From contig JAVSMW010000005.1 of NCBI GenBank assembly GCA_032027005.1, positions 1 through 64,000 on the forward strand: a DNA stretch of 64,000 nucleotides. The letters run 5' to 3'. The notes below the pieces were generated by a model. It searched no databases. It was not told the DNA's origin and worked only from the letters and a program-made list of their open reading frames with translations. Below, piece by piece: positions 50,370 through 59,673 of the stretch (positions are counted from its first letter, which is position 1; each line of letters begins with the position of its first letter). Made by a program: the position numbers and the translations under genes. The stretch comes from JAVSMW01 sp032027005. Lineage in GTDB: Bacteria; Bacillota; Thermincolia; Thermincolales; UBA2595.

Positions 50370-51719
50370 CTACCCCGCCACTCGCGAAATCACCGCCGCT
50401 ATACTATCCACAATATCCTGCAGCTGGTTCTCATCAGGTCCCTCTGCCATCACCCTGACCTTGGGCTCTGTACCTGAGGGCCTGACCAGGATCCGGCCTA
50501 TGCCGCCCAGAATCTCCTCACCTTTACTGATAGCAGCTTTAACTTCCTCATGTTCCATAGCAGCATTTTTATCAGCTACCCGGACATTGACCAGGACCTG
50601 GGGCAGTCTTGCCATTTGGGCAGCCAGTTCCCCGAGAGTTTTTCCTGTTTCCTTAACCACGGCTGCCAACTGGAGGCCTGTTACTATACCGTCCCCGGTG
50701 GTGTTGTGTTCGAGAAAAATGATGTGCCCGGATTGCTCGCCTCCGAAATTGTTCCCTGTACGCAGCAGTTCCTCCAAAACATAGCGGTCCCCGACCTGGG
50801 TTTCCAAGACCTTGATCTGGGCTCCCTGCAGTCCCAGTCTAAGTCCGAGGTTGCTCATCACTGTGACAACCACAGTATCATTGGGTAGTTTCCCATTTCT
50901 TTTCAGATGATTGCTGCAAACAACCATAATGTGGTCCCCATCTACGATATTGCCCTCTTGATCGACGGCGATAACCCTGTCAGCATCACCGTCATGGGCT
51001 AGCCCCAAATCAGCACCCTGTTTTAAAACTTCCTGGGCTGCTGTTTCAGGATGAGTAGACCCACACAGTTTATTTATATTAATTCCATTAGGCTGATGTT
51101 CCACCGGAATAACATGCGCTCCCAGTTCGCTGAATATTCTGGGTGACAAAACAGATGCCGCCCCGTTGGCACAATCTAATACTATTCTTAATCCATCAAG
51201 CCTGCAGTTAATTGTGCCTTTGGCAAACTCCACATAACGGTCTGCAGCATCAGTAACTTCCTGCACACAGCCAACCTCTGAACCAACCGGGCAGGATAGT
51301 TCGTCAACACCGACTTTAATTAATTTCTCTATCTCAATTTCAACCTCATCCGGGAGTTTGTACCCGGTAGAGGCGAAGAATTTAATCCCATTATCTTCTA
51401 CTGGATTGTGGGAAGCCGAGATGACCACCCCGGCAGTGGCCTTTAAGTCCCTGGTCAGAAAAGCAACAGCTGGGGTTGGCATCACGCCAACCTTCAGGAC
51501 ATCGACCCCTACTGAGCAAATCCCGGCAATGAGGGCAGCTTCCAGCATATCGCCGGAGATCCTGGTATCCTTGCCTATCACAATAGTCGGTTTGAGCGGG
51601 CCTTTAGCATTTCTGGTCAACAAATAGGCCCCAGCCTTCCCAATCTTGTATGCCAGCAGTGGAGTAAGATCTCTGTTTGCTACCCCTCTAACTCCATCTG
51701 TGCCAAACAATTCTCTCAT
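50370..51719 (-). CDS. glmM: phosphoglucosamine mutase
   Basis: A 449-residue GlmM that converts glucosamine-6-phosphate to glucosamine-1-phosphate. It starts RELFGTDGVRGVANRDLTP, has the phosphoserine loop GVVISASHNPVEDNGIKFF, the metal loop LAHDGDADRVIAVD, the sugar-binding GGEQSGHII and the phosphate-binding VRPSGTEPKVRVM. In Firmicutes GlmM also binds and restrains CdaA, whose gene is in the same cluster three genes upstream. The 5-bp gap to the FAD-protein gene suggests co-transcription. About 190 bp of its downstream side before the ribozyme shows no gene. Confidence 0.98.
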   Translation of the reverse strand: MRELFGTDGVRGVANRDLTPLLAYKIGKAGAYLLTRNAKGPLKPTIVIGKDTRISGDMLEAALIAGICSVGVDVLKVGVMPTPAVAFLTRDLKATAGVVISASHNPVEDNGIKFFASTGYKLPDEVEIEIEKLIKVGVDELSCPVGSEVGCVQEVTDAADRYVEFAKGTINCRLDGLRIVLDCANGAASVLSPRIFSELGAHVIPVEHQPNGININKLCGSTHPETAAQEVLKQGADLGLAHDGDADRVIAVDQEGNIVDGDHIMVVCSNHLKRNGKLPNDTVVVTVMSNLGLRLGLQGAQIKVLETQVGDRYVLEELLRTGNNFGGEQSGHIIFLEHNTTGDGIVTGLQLAAVVKETGKTLGELAAQMARLPQVLVNVRVADKNAAMEHEEVKAAISKGEEILGGIGRILVRPSGTEPKVRVMAEGPDENQLQDIVDSIAAVISRVAG

Positions 51720-51723
51720 TTAT

Positions 51724-53340
51724 CTATTCTCCCCTTCTATACCTGCTGATAATAGCTTCCGCCACTCTTATCCCATCAATGGCTGCACTCATAATCCCCC
51801 CGGCATACCCGGCCCCCTCACCGGCGGGATACATCCCCGTAAGCCCGGCTGACTCCTTGTCATCATCCCGGATCAACCTGACCGGAGCAGATGTCCGCGT
51901 TTCCACACCGGTTAATACTGCCGTGGGCTGAGCGAATCCCTTCAGCTTCCGGTCAAAAGCCCCAATAGCCTCCTCCAGCATAGTATTTACATAACCTGGC
52001 AGGCATTCATGCAAATCAGCAGGCTCTAACCCAGGCCGGTAAGTTGCCCAGGGTGCCCCGGCCAAATCAGTGGAACCTCTGCCGGCCAGATAATCCCCCA
52101 CAAGCTGGGCAGGCGCGTTATAATTTCTTCCCCCCGCATGAAAGGCGGCCTGCTCCAATTTACGCTGAAACTCCACCCCGCTTAAAGGATGGACACCCGC
52201 AAAATCTTCAGGCTTGACGGAAACAACCACCGCACTGTTGGCTATACCCGTATCCCTGGCATAATTACTCATCCCATTGGTAACTACAGTGTTTAACTCC
52301 GAGGCTGCCGCCACAACCTGCCCCCCGGGGCACATGCAAAAAGTATAGGCCGCCCGGTTCATTTCCTTATTGTTAAAAACCAATTGATAATCGGCGGCCC
52401 CAAGCTTCGGGTGGCCCGCATTCTGCCCATACTGGGCATTATCAATTAAATCCTGCGGATGTTCAACCCGCACACCCACTGCAAAAGCCTTCTGCTCCAT
52501 CTTACAGGGCAGCTCTGCCAGCATTTCATAAGTATCACGGGCACTGTGCCCGATGGCCATCACTACGACCTGGGCAGGTATCTCGGTTTCCCCGTTCACA
52601 ACCACACCGGTCACCCGGTCTGCTTCAACCAGCAGCCCGGTCACCTTGGAATTAAAAAATATCTCTCCGCCCAGTTCCTGGAGCAACCTGCGGAGATTGA
52701 CCACAACACTCCGCAGCTTATCAGTGCCAATGTGAGGCTTATGCAAAAACAGTATCTCTTCCGGCGCACCGGCTTTCACAAACTCCTCCAGAACCATGCC
52801 GGCCCTGGGATCGTTAACCCTGGTCGTCAGTTTACCGTCAGAAAAAGTTCCTGCACCCCCCTCTCCAAATTGTACATTAGATTCAGGATGAAGTAAACGT
52901 TTTAGCCAAAAATCGTCGATGTCCCGGGCCCTTGTCTCGACATCCTGTCCGCGTTCAAAGACAATTGGCCGGTAGCCTGCCCTGGCTAAAGTCAGGGCGG
53001 CGAAGATTCCGGCCGGACCTGCCCCAACAATGACCGGCCTGTTGGGCAGGGAAAAATTACCGGGGACTATCTGAAGTCCCTGGTCCGGTTCACATAAGGT
53101 AACTCCCGCAAATTTACGGCGGGCCAAAATACGGTCGCCTTTAGGCGTGAGTTCGGCCTCCACAGTATAAACAAAGTATATCTGCCCACTGCTTTTATCC
53201 CTTGCATCGACGGCCTTTTTGACCACTTTGTAACTTCTGATTTCCTGGGGCGGTATCCCGATTTTACGGGCTATCTTAGCTGTCAGATCACCCTTATCCC
53301 GATCTATATTGACTTTAATTCCTGTTACCCGAAAAGCCAT
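51724..53340 (-). CDS. FAD-dependent dehydrogenase, COG2509 family
   Basis: A 538-residue flavoprotein. A small N-terminal domain (about 1-95) precedes the FAD-binding Rossmann motif VIVGAGPAGIFAALTLARAG, then FGEGGAGTFSDGKLTTR and the C-terminal FAD contact GMYPAGEGAGYAGGIMSAA. The family is widespread in anaerobes but has no assigned reaction. It is inserted between cdaR and glmM, and the stop is five bases before glmM. The start is ATG 53340. Confidence 0.88.
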   Translation of the reverse strand: MAFRVTGIKVNIDRDKGDLTAKIARKIGIPPQEIRSYKVVKKAVDARDKSSGQIYFVYTVEAELTPKGDRILARRKFAGVTLCEPDQGLQIVPGNFSLPNRPVIVGAGPAGIFAALTLARAGYRPIVFERGQDVETRARDIDDFWLKRLLHPESNVQFGEGGAGTFSDGKLTTRVNDPRAGMVLEEFVKAGAPEEILFLHKPHIGTDKLRSVVVNLRRLLQELGGEIFFNSKVTGLLVEADRVTGVVVNGETEIPAQVVVMAIGHSARDTYEMLAELPCKMEQKAFAVGVRVEHPQDLIDNAQYGQNAGHPKLGAADYQLVFNNKEMNRAAYTFCMCPGGQVVAAASELNTVVTNGMSNYARDTGIANSAVVVSVKPEDFAGVHPLSGVEFQRKLEQAAFHAGGRNYNAPAQLVGDYLAGRGSTDLAGAPWATYRPGLEPADLHECLPGYVNTMLEEAIGAFDRKLKGFAQPTAVLTGVETRTSAPVRLIRDDDKESAGLTGMYPAGEGAGYAGGIMSAAIDGIRVAEAIISRYRRGE

Positions 53341-53373
53341 AGTGCCTCCATGTTCCGCTATGGAAATTGTGTT

Positions 53374-54300
53374 TCACTCCGGTCCTATTTTAACAACAAC
53401 TCTGATCAACTGTCTGTTGGCAGTAACCCCTTGAGGTAACATCAGTTCGGCGTCTACAGTCAGGTCTTTGTCAGCCCCGGTAACGTCTACCGGATTAGTT
53501 CTCACCTCGGTGAGAAGGGATATAACATCACTTTCACCTGTAATCACCAACTCGGCCGGGTCTATCGAGGTCAGTGTAACTGCATACCCCTTAGCCGGTT
53601 TACCAATAATCTCCGGAACTACTTTAACCGTTTTTGATAACAGGCCAGGCCCAATGGTTACAAGCAGGTTCACGCTCTGCGGCGTTCTCTGAACAGCCGC
53701 CTCCTCCAGTAATCTACCTTCGGTATCACTTACCCTGACAGGCAGCGACTCCTCAAATGTCTGGCTCCGATTTTGCAAATCAACTTCCACAAAAACCTCG
53801 TTAACCTGGTTTAATATGCTTTGACGGCCGCGCAAAACAACCACTTCCGGTTTCACCTGCATCCCCTGGACTTTTAACCCTTCTGCCGGTACGGAGGTGG
53901 CCTGTATTTTCACCGCCACTTGTTTTGTCACTATAGGTTCCAACACAACGGTTACTTCCGGCGGCCGCAAATCAACCACTTTAACCCCGGTTGGGACTTT
54001 CACCTGCACCGGCACAACGGACCTCCCCGCTTTGACTGCATCTAGATCAACATAAGCCTCGACTGACCTGGGAGTCAACTTTGCAATCATGTTTTGCTCC
54101 GCCTGTACTCTTACCGTGACTTTTTCAGGGGCTTCAGAAACAACCAGATTTCCCGTAAGCCCCCTGACATTCACCTGTACTGCTTTGAACTCCTGTTCTG
54201 TGGTGGTGGCCTGGTCATTGGAGACATAAACCCACATGACCACAGCCAGCAATATTGAAAGGAGCTTTAAACCCCAGTTGCCTTTGGTAAAAGAGTTCAT
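53374..54300 (-). CDS. cdaR: CdaA regulator CdaR (YbbR repeats)
   Basis: A 308-residue protein with one N-terminal membrane helix (WGLKLLSILLAVVMWVYV) and about three extracellular YbbR repeats (each with a V-V-V-x-P-P-V type pattern, for example VKVPTGVKVVDLRPPEVTVV). CdaR modulates the membrane diadenylate cyclase CdaA. Its ATG 54300 overlaps the cdaA stop (ATGA) and has GGAGG eight bases upstream; the TTG 54315 start is rejected. Fits the conserved cdaA-cdaR-glmM order, here with an extra gene before glmM. Confidence 0.93.
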   Translation of the reverse strand: MNSFTKGNWGLKLLSILLAVVMWVYVSNDQATTTEQEFKAVQVNVRGLTGNLVVSEAPEKVTVRVQAEQNMIAKLTPRSVEAYVDLDAVKAGRSVVPVQVKVPTGVKVVDLRPPEVTVVLEPIVTKQVAVKIQATSVPAEGLKVQGMQVKPEVVVLRGRQSILNQVNEVFVEVDLQNRSQTFEESLPVRVSDTEGRLLEEAAVQRTPQSVNLLVTIGPGLLSKTVKVVPEIIGKPAKGYAVTLTSIDPAELVITGESDVISLLTEVRTNPVDVTGADKDLTVDAELMLPQGVTANRQLIRVVVKIGPE

Positions 54301-55103
54301 TGATTTGACCTCCAATTCCAGAAGGAAACCTGATTCAGGTTCTTCTGCTGAAGCATTTTCGTCAGCATCTCCCGTAAAGTCCGTTCATCGAGATACCTCG
54401 TCAGGTGCCCGTCAACAGCCACAGAAATGGTGCCTGTCTCTTCTGAGACAACTAAGGCAACCGCATCTGATACATCAGAAACACCGATGGCCGCCCGATG
54501 CCTGGTTCCTAAGTCTTTGCTAAGATTATGCCCTTCCGCTAAAGGCAAAAAGCAAGCTGCCGAAGCAACCCGGTTATGGCGAATGATCACCGCACCATCA
54601 TGTAATGGAGAGTTAGGGATAAATATGTTAATTAACAACTCTCCGGAAACCAGACTATCAACGGCTACCCCTGTTTCAATATAATCATTAATCCCGGTTT
54701 CCCGTTCAATAACTATCAAAGCACCTGTTTCGGTCTTGGCCAGCATCAGTACTCCGCGGACAATCTCATTAATGACCCTGGTAATCTCTTCCTCATTCAT
54801 AAAAACCGACTGCCCCGTTAAAAACTTGCCCCGTCCCAGCCGCTCCAGGGCCCTCCTCAGTTCAGGCTGAAAAACCACTGGAATAGCGACAATCAGCATC
54901 CCCTGAATACTTTTCAAAATCCAATTAAAGGTATATAAACCCAACCAGCTGCTAACTGTTGTAGCTACCAGCAAAACAACCAGGCCTTTTAAGAGCTGCA
55001 CCGCCCGCGTGCCTTTAATCAACAGGAACAACTTGTAGATTAAAAATGCCACTACCAGCATATCGATAATATTGACAAAACTGATAGTAGGCAATTGCAC
55101 CAC
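54297..55103 (-). CDS. cdaA: diadenylate cyclase CdaA
   Basis: A 268-residue membrane enzyme that makes cyclic di-AMP from two ATP. Three N-terminal membrane helices (residues about 10-28, 38-58, 64-80) are followed by the DAC domain with the catalytic motifs DGAVIIRHNRVASAACFLPL and GTRHRAAIG. The start is GTG 55103 behind GGGGAG. Cyclic di-AMP controls potassium and cell wall balance, in line with the glmM and glmS neighbours. A family B repeat and the divergent promoter region lie upstream. Confidence 0.97.
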   Translation of the reverse strand: MVQLPTISFVNIIDMLVVAFLIYKLFLLIKGTRAVQLLKGLVVLLVATTVSSWLGLYTFNWILKSIQGMLIVAIPVVFQPELRRALERLGRGKFLTGQSVFMNEEEITRVINEIVRGVLMLAKTETGALIVIERETGINDYIETGVAVDSLVSGELLINIFIPNSPLHDGAVIIRHNRVASAACFLPLAEGHNLSKDLGTRHRAAIGVSDVSDAVALVVSEETGTISVAVDGHLTRYLDERTLREMLTKMLQQKNLNQVSFWNWRSNQ

Positions 55104-55153
55104 TTGTCTTCACTCCCCGTCTCTAAAAGGTATCTGGCAAAAAAGACCTGTCT

Positions 55154-55294
55154 TAAGTAAGTTTCACTTACCCGATGGCTAACCGCCACTAAGACTCACG
55201 CTTATATAAGTGGGAGATAAGTGGCGTTAAGCCCCTGGATAAGTTCAACTAAACTTCAGGTGGAAAAAGCTCCACCTGAAGTAAGTTTCACTTA
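55154..55294. repeat. palindromic repeat family B, copy 2 (inverted)
   Basis: A full copy of the element at 19019-19144 in the opposite orientation. It is flanked on both sides by TAAGTTTCACTTA, giving a visible unit boundary. It lies in the 390-bp gap between cdaA and the divergent DUF881 gene; the rest of that gap (55295-55494) shows no gene and probably holds promoters. Confidence 0.8.
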
Positions 55295-55494
55295 TATTAT
55301 GCCTTATTTCCTTGTCACTTACCCCGTATAAGCCCCAATAGAAGATAATTCGACACAGGTATAAAGCACCCTTTTTTCCAGAAAAATTTCTTGTAAATCC
55401 TGGATTACCTGTATTTATCAAGATTGCCTGGCAGGAGTTTATTTTAAGTTATCGAATAGTTTACTAATACATTAGACGAAGGGGGCAACCTTTC

Positions 55495-56208
55495 TTGAAG
55501 CTGGAAAAATGGCACCTTTCCATTACATTGGTCTGCTTATTATTTGGCACCCTTTTTACTTCCAACTTAAAAACCCAGTTGCAGGAATATAACCCTAGGG
55601 CAGCCCGGAATACAACCCTGGTAAATGTTATCAAGACCCAGGAAAAAAGAAACCAAGACCTGGAGTCCGAGATTACCAGTATCCGGAGTCAATTAGAAAA
55701 ATATGCCTCCAGCAAAACTGACCAAACTGTGCTAAAACCTCTGAAAGCCAATATAGACCGGTTAAAGCTGCTGTCAGGTTTAACTAATGTGGAAGGACCC
55801 GGTGTGGTTATCACTTTGGATGACCAGGAAAAAGCAAATACCGCCAAAGATGCCGAATTTTACATCATCCATTACTCAAGCATTCTATATATTGTCAACG
55901 ATTTGCGCGCTGCCGGGGCTGAAGCTATTGCCGTTAACGGCAACAGAGTAGTATCAACCAGTGATATCCGCTGTGCCGGCAGTATTATCCTGGTGAATAC
56001 CCACCGCCTGGCGCCGCCTTTTGAGATTAAGGCTATCGGAAATCCCTCGGAGCTTGAAACAGTGGTGAGAACAGGTGAATACACAACCTTAGAACTTAGC
56101 GGTTTCCCCGTTACGCTAGGTAAAAAGAACAAAATCACCCTCCCGGCATACGAGGGAAGCTATTCTTTTAACTATGCCGGACCCTTGAAAGAAGGTGTCA
56201 AAGGATAA
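55495..56208 (+). CDS. DUF881 membrane-anchored protein (copy 1)
   Basis: A 237-residue protein with an N-terminal membrane helix (LSITLVCLLFGTLFTSNL), a coiled coil (about 45-85) and a DUF881 domain (GPGVVITLDDQ, YIVNDLRAAGAEAIAVNGNR, GSIILVNTHRLAPPFEIKAIGN). DUF881 proteins are outside the cytoplasm, often near division genes; the function is unknown. The start is TTG 55495, nine bases after GAAGGGGG. It overlaps the next gene by one base. Confidence 0.9.
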   Translation: MKLEKWHLSITLVCLLFGTLFTSNLKTQLQEYNPRAARNTTLVNVIKTQEKRNQDLESEITSIRSQLEKYASSKTDQTVLKPLKANIDRLKLLSGLTNVEGPGVVITLDDQEKANTAKDAEFYIIHYSSILYIVNDLRAAGAEAIAVNGNRVVSTSDIRCAGSIILVNTHRLAPPFEIKAIGNPSELETVVRTGEYTTLELSGFPVTLGKKNKITLPAYEGSYSFNYAGPLKEGVKG

Positions 56209-56588
56209 TGTGGCTGCCTATTTTAGCCCTGCTCCTAGGTTTCTTTGTCGGTGAAATACTCAACTTCTCTCTGCCTCCTGTTTATGCGCCATATATGTCA
56301 GTGGCTATTCTGGCTACCATTGATTCAACTCTTGGCGGAATCAAAGGGGTATTACAAAAGAAATATGATGGTGCTATTTTGATTACAGGTTTTTTTATTA
56401 ATGGCGCACTTGCCGCGTTTCTTGTCTTTATTGGTGACTGGATTGGCGTGGATTTATATTATGTAGCCATCTTTGTTTTCGGGGTCAGGATTTTTCAAAA
56501 CCTGGCCATTATCAGGCGAGAGTTTATCGTCAGATATCTGCCAAACCACCATACCAAAAAAAATCCAAAGGCCCGTGAGGTGCAATAA
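56208..56588 (+). CDS. sbp: small basic protein Sbp (DUF1290)
   Basis: A 126-residue membrane protein with about three hydrophobic helices and a basic tail (YLPNHHTKKNPKAREVQ). The motif YMSVAILATIDSTLGGIKG is typical of DUF1290/small basic protein, found with DUF881 proteins upstream of ftsZ or minC-type genes in many Firmicutes. Start and stop overlap those of both neighbours, so the three genes are translationally coupled. Confidence 0.93.
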   Translation: MWLPILALLLGFFVGEILNFSLPPVYAPYMSVAILATIDSTLGGIKGVLQKKYDGAILITGFFINGALAAFLVFIGDWIGVDLYYVAIFVFGVRIFQNLAIIRREFIVRYLPNHHTKKNPKAREVQ

Positions 56589-57292
56589 TGTTCAGAAAAA
56601 AATGGCAGCTTACCTTGGCTATCGCTTTGGGTTCGCTGGGCTTATTATTATCAATGCAATTCAGAGCGCAAAACGCTTTGGTTAATGACCTCAATTCACA
56701 AAACAACGAAACCCTGGCTACCATAGCAAAAAACCTCAATACCAAATACTATGGGCTAATCCAGGAAGTTTGGGACCTGCGCACCCAGCTCAAGTTATTC
56801 GAGCAAAGTGCCAACCAAAACAAAACAGCCCAGGAAGCCATGTCCAGAGAACAGCAGAAGCTCGATATAGCCATCGGTTCAATCCCTTTAGAAGGATCAG
56901 GACTTGTGATCACTATCCTTGAAAATGACCAGAATTATTTTGGTTATCAGGATCTCATCGACATCGTCAATGAACTTTGGAACGCCGGTGCCGAAGCGGT
57001 CTCAGTAAATGATATCAGAATCAGCACCACCGCCGCTTTTCTCCCTTCTGAGGAGATATCGACTATTTTGCTGAACGGCCAAAAACTGTCTTACCCGTAT
57101 GAGGTTAAAGCTATCGGCGAACCGGCCTCACTGGAAAAAGGCATCTCTATTCCTTCCGGCATCATCGATAACCTGAGGACCGTGTATAACATCCCTTTGG
57201 AAATTAAGCAGGTCGACAAACTGGTTATCCCTGCCGCATCATATCCCGAGTTTAAGTACGCCAAACCTGCCGCTGACCAGCCGGGAAAATAA
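56588..57292 (+). CDS. DUF881 membrane-anchored protein (copy 2)
   Basis: A 234-residue protein of the same layout as the first DUF881 gene: N-terminal helix (WQLTLAIALGSLGLLLSM), coiled coil (about 30-85) and DUF881 domain (EGSGLVITILEND, DIVNELWNAGAEAVSVNDIR, KLSYPYEVKAIGEPASLEKG). The two copies flank sbp; such pairs may form a heteromeric complex with it. A strong terminator follows. Confidence 0.9.
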   Translation: MFRKKWQLTLAIALGSLGLLLSMQFRAQNALVNDLNSQNNETLATIAKNLNTKYYGLIQEVWDLRTQLKLFEQSANQNKTAQEAMSREQQKLDIAIGSIPLEGSGLVITILENDQNYFGYQDLIDIVNELWNAGAEAVSVNDIRISTTAAFLPSEEISTILLNGQKLSYPYEVKAIGEPASLEKGISIPSGIIDNLRTVYNIPLEIKQVDKLVIPAASYPEFKYAKPAADQPGK

Positions 57293-57299
57293 GACTCAG

Positions 57300-57344
57300 A
57301 GCCCCCCGCTTTATGATATGCTCATATCATTAAAGCGGGGGGCT
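57300..57344. terminator. strong bidirectional terminator
   Basis: AGCCCCCCGCTTTA and TAAAGCGGGGGGCT pair perfectly around an inner TGATATGCTCATATCA palindrome, with T-rich flanks. It serves both the DUF881 gene (plus) and the converging lytic transglycosylase gene (minus). Confidence 0.95.
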
Positions 57345-58220
57345 TTATATTTCCCTCGTCCGGGTGAAAATTCGCTGGTACTTTTGGATCAGGCGCGGCA
57401 CTTTAATGATATAGCCCTGGGTTTCCGGATAATACTGGTAATTACCGTTCCTGACATTATTAGGGCCGGCATTGTAAGCTGCCAGGGCCAGCTCAATACT
57501 GCCAAAGGCCCTGTACTGATACATAAAATACCTGGTTCCCCCATCAATATTCTGCGCGGGATCATAAGGATTTACCCCTAACCCCTGAGCCGTCTTCGGC
57601 ATCAGCTGCATCAGGCCGATAGCGCCTGCCGGACTGAGGGCAGCTGAATCACCTCCCGATTCCTGCTCAATGATGCTTGCAATGATAGCCGGGTCAATCT
57701 TATATTTATTAGCTGCTGTATTTATATGTTCAGCCCATTGAAGTATTTTATCAGTCTTGTCGTATGGCACAATCTTGCCCTTTTCACCTATCATGACCGG
57801 TTTGTTATCTATGGTCACAATTCTTACAGTCAACACATCTACATAAGACTTAAAGGCATCTAGCAAATTATCCTTGATTACACTCCATTTATTGTCAACC
57901 GGTTTATTATCTAAAGACCTGCCAATAATCATGAAGACACTGTTCATGTTGGTCCTGACAGCAGCCAATTTTTCTTTTTTGTATTCAACCGTGGTTTTGG
58001 GATCCAATTTTGCATTGGCAGGAAGTTTCGCCAAAGGCGGCTTTTGCCTGGACAGAAAATCTACTGTCTTGTTACCTACAGGTGGATAGTAAATGGTCAT
58101 GAGAATAAAAACCAAAAGGGCCAACCAAAAAACCCGCCATCTAAAAATATAGCCGTATACTTTGACAACCGGGGGCCTGGATTTCTCAATTTTCTTCTGC
58201 GGCTTCCGTTTCTTCCTCAT
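57345..58220 (-). CDS. membrane-anchored lytic transglycosylase (SLT domain)
   Basis: A 291-residue peptidoglycan-cleaving enzyme. The basic N-terminus and membrane helix (WRVFWLALLVFILMTIYY) anchor it outside the cell. The C-terminal SLT domain has the catalytic glutamate in IIASIIEQESGGDS, then AIGLMQLMPKTAQGLG and LALAAYNAGPNNV. It is monocistronic or weakly linked to the AMP-ligase paralogue 26 bp upstream. Confidence 0.93.
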   Translation of the reverse strand: MRKKRKPQKKIEKSRPPVVKVYGYIFRWRVFWLALLVFILMTIYYPPVGNKTVDFLSRQKPPLAKLPANAKLDPKTTVEYKKEKLAAVRTNMNSVFMIIGRSLDNKPVDNKWSVIKDNLLDAFKSYVDVLTVRIVTIDNKPVMIGEKGKIVPYDKTDKILQWAEHINTAANKYKIDPAIIASIIEQESGGDSAALSPAGAIGLMQLMPKTAQGLGVNPYDPAQNIDGGTRYFMYQYRAFGSIELALAAYNAGPNNVRNGNYQYYPETQGYIIKVPRLIQKYQRIFTRTREI

Positions 58221-58246
58221 GAGTGCCCCTTTGTTCGCTGCCTATC

Positions 58247-59662
58247 CTATAGTGGGAGGTCTTTCTTGCCTTCCCCCGCTGCCCATTCCTTCAGAACATG
58301 GCGCATCATTTTCCCAAACCCGTCTTGGGCGGCCTTTTCTCGCGCTGTGATAGTATTGGTCACATCATCTACCCGGCCCAGATAAAAGTAATAGCCTTCT
58401 TCATCCATATAAGCGGAGTTGCCTGTGATATACCAGGGCTCATGCGCCCCTTTCCTGACAGCCAGGTTTCCCATTTGCAGCGGAGGCAAAGCCCGGCCAT
58501 TTTCATCAATGATGGCTGCGGTAACACCAGGTACAGGTCTACCCATGGAGCCTGGCTTGATAGGCATACCCGGAAAGTTACAAATTATGGCCATTCCTGT
58601 TTCAGTCATGACCCATGTATCATGAACCCGGAGATTAAGAGTTTCCATGAACCACCTGATTACTTCAGCCCTCACCGGCTCCCCCGCTGAGAGAACGTGG
58701 CGGAGGCTCGACAGGTCATACTTCTTAACCATCTCTTCACCTTCAGCCATTAGCAGGCTAAAGGCCGCTGGATTGCTGTACAAAATGCTTACTTTGTATT
58801 TAGAAAGCATCCCATACCATTCTTCTGCACAAAAAGAGCGGGTGTTTAACACAGTGGTGACACCATGCAGCCAGGGAGCTATCATCCCATTGACCACACC
58901 GGTGACCATGGCAGAGTCACCCGTACACCAGCAAATGTCACCCTCCCGGAAATCTTCAACATATTTGCCCACTGCAAAGTAGCTTAACATATCATAATGC
59001 ATGTGCATAATACCCTTTGTTTTACCGTTCAACCCTGCCGAATACAGCAGCATGAGGGGACAATCCCCATCAACCCAGGCAATTTCAGTTTCAGCCAGGG
59101 CCTGACCCATTTCCGCATCCCAGTCGATTTCACCCTCACCCAGCTCTCCATTAGCCCCAATAATAAAAATGTGTTTTAAGTCAGGCAGTCCTTCCTTCAG
59201 GATGCGATTCTTAAGTTCCGGTGTCGTTACAATGGCAACAGCCTGATTATCTTCTAAAACAACAGCCTGACTGTCCGCTAAGGGGGCTTTAAGGGCCGCC
59301 TCACTGTAAGACTCAAATAAAGGGACGGCAGTTGCCCCCACCTTTGTAATACCTAGGAAGGTGAAATACATTTCCGGACTCCCGGGCATTAGAATAAATA
59401 CGCGGTTATGTCTGCTGATTCCATATTTGCGCAGGACATTGGCAAATTTATTGGACTGCGCCTTAACCTGGGAAAAGGTATATGTTTCTTCCCGTTCGTT
59501 ACTTAGATAGTGCAGGGCAGCCTGATCCCCCCTGCCTTTTTCGTCAACCATTCTGTCAACTGCTTCATAGGCCAGGTTTACTTTCCCGGTAGTGTGCCAG
59601 CTGAACTCCTTCTCCACATCTTCCCATTTGAAATTTTTATAAACCTCATCATAATTCATCAT
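58247..59662 (-). CDS. acetyl-CoA synthetase-like protein with collapsed C-terminal domain
   Basis: A 471-residue paralogue of AcsA encoded next door. The large N-terminal domain is present (FSQVKAQSNKFANVLRKYGI, WVMTETGMAIICNFPGM, GRVDDVTN), but the ATP P-loop, normally YTSGTTGKPKG, reads LLYSAGLNGKTKGI. After GRVDDV about 100 residues of the C-terminal domain are missing, and the end GFGKMMRHVLKEWAAG resembles the last catalytic-lysine motif RSGKIMRRLLRDIAEG. The protein is probably not a normal acetyl-CoA synthetase. It could be a regulator, an adenylate-only enzyme or a decaying copy. The frame is intact over its whole length. Confidence 0.8.
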   Translation of the reverse strand: MMNYDEVYKNFKWEDVEKEFSWHTTGKVNLAYEAVDRMVDEKGRGDQAALHYLSNEREETYTFSQVKAQSNKFANVLRKYGISRHNRVFILMPGSPEMYFTFLGITKVGATAVPLFESYSEAALKAPLADSQAVVLEDNQAVAIVTTPELKNRILKEGLPDLKHIFIIGANGELGEGEIDWDAEMGQALAETEIAWVDGDCPLMLLYSAGLNGKTKGIMHMHYDMLSYFAVGKYVEDFREGDICWCTGDSAMVTGVVNGMIAPWLHGVTTVLNTRSFCAEEWYGMLSKYKVSILYSNPAAFSLLMAEGEEMVKKYDLSSLRHVLSAGEPVRAEVIRWFMETLNLRVHDTWVMTETGMAIICNFPGMPIKPGSMGRPVPGVTAAIIDENGRALPPLQMGNLAVRKGAHEPWYITGNSAYMDEEGYYFYLGRVDDVTNTITAREKAAQDGFGKMMRHVLKEWAAGEGKKDLPL

Positions 59663-59673
59663 GTTGTATTTGC

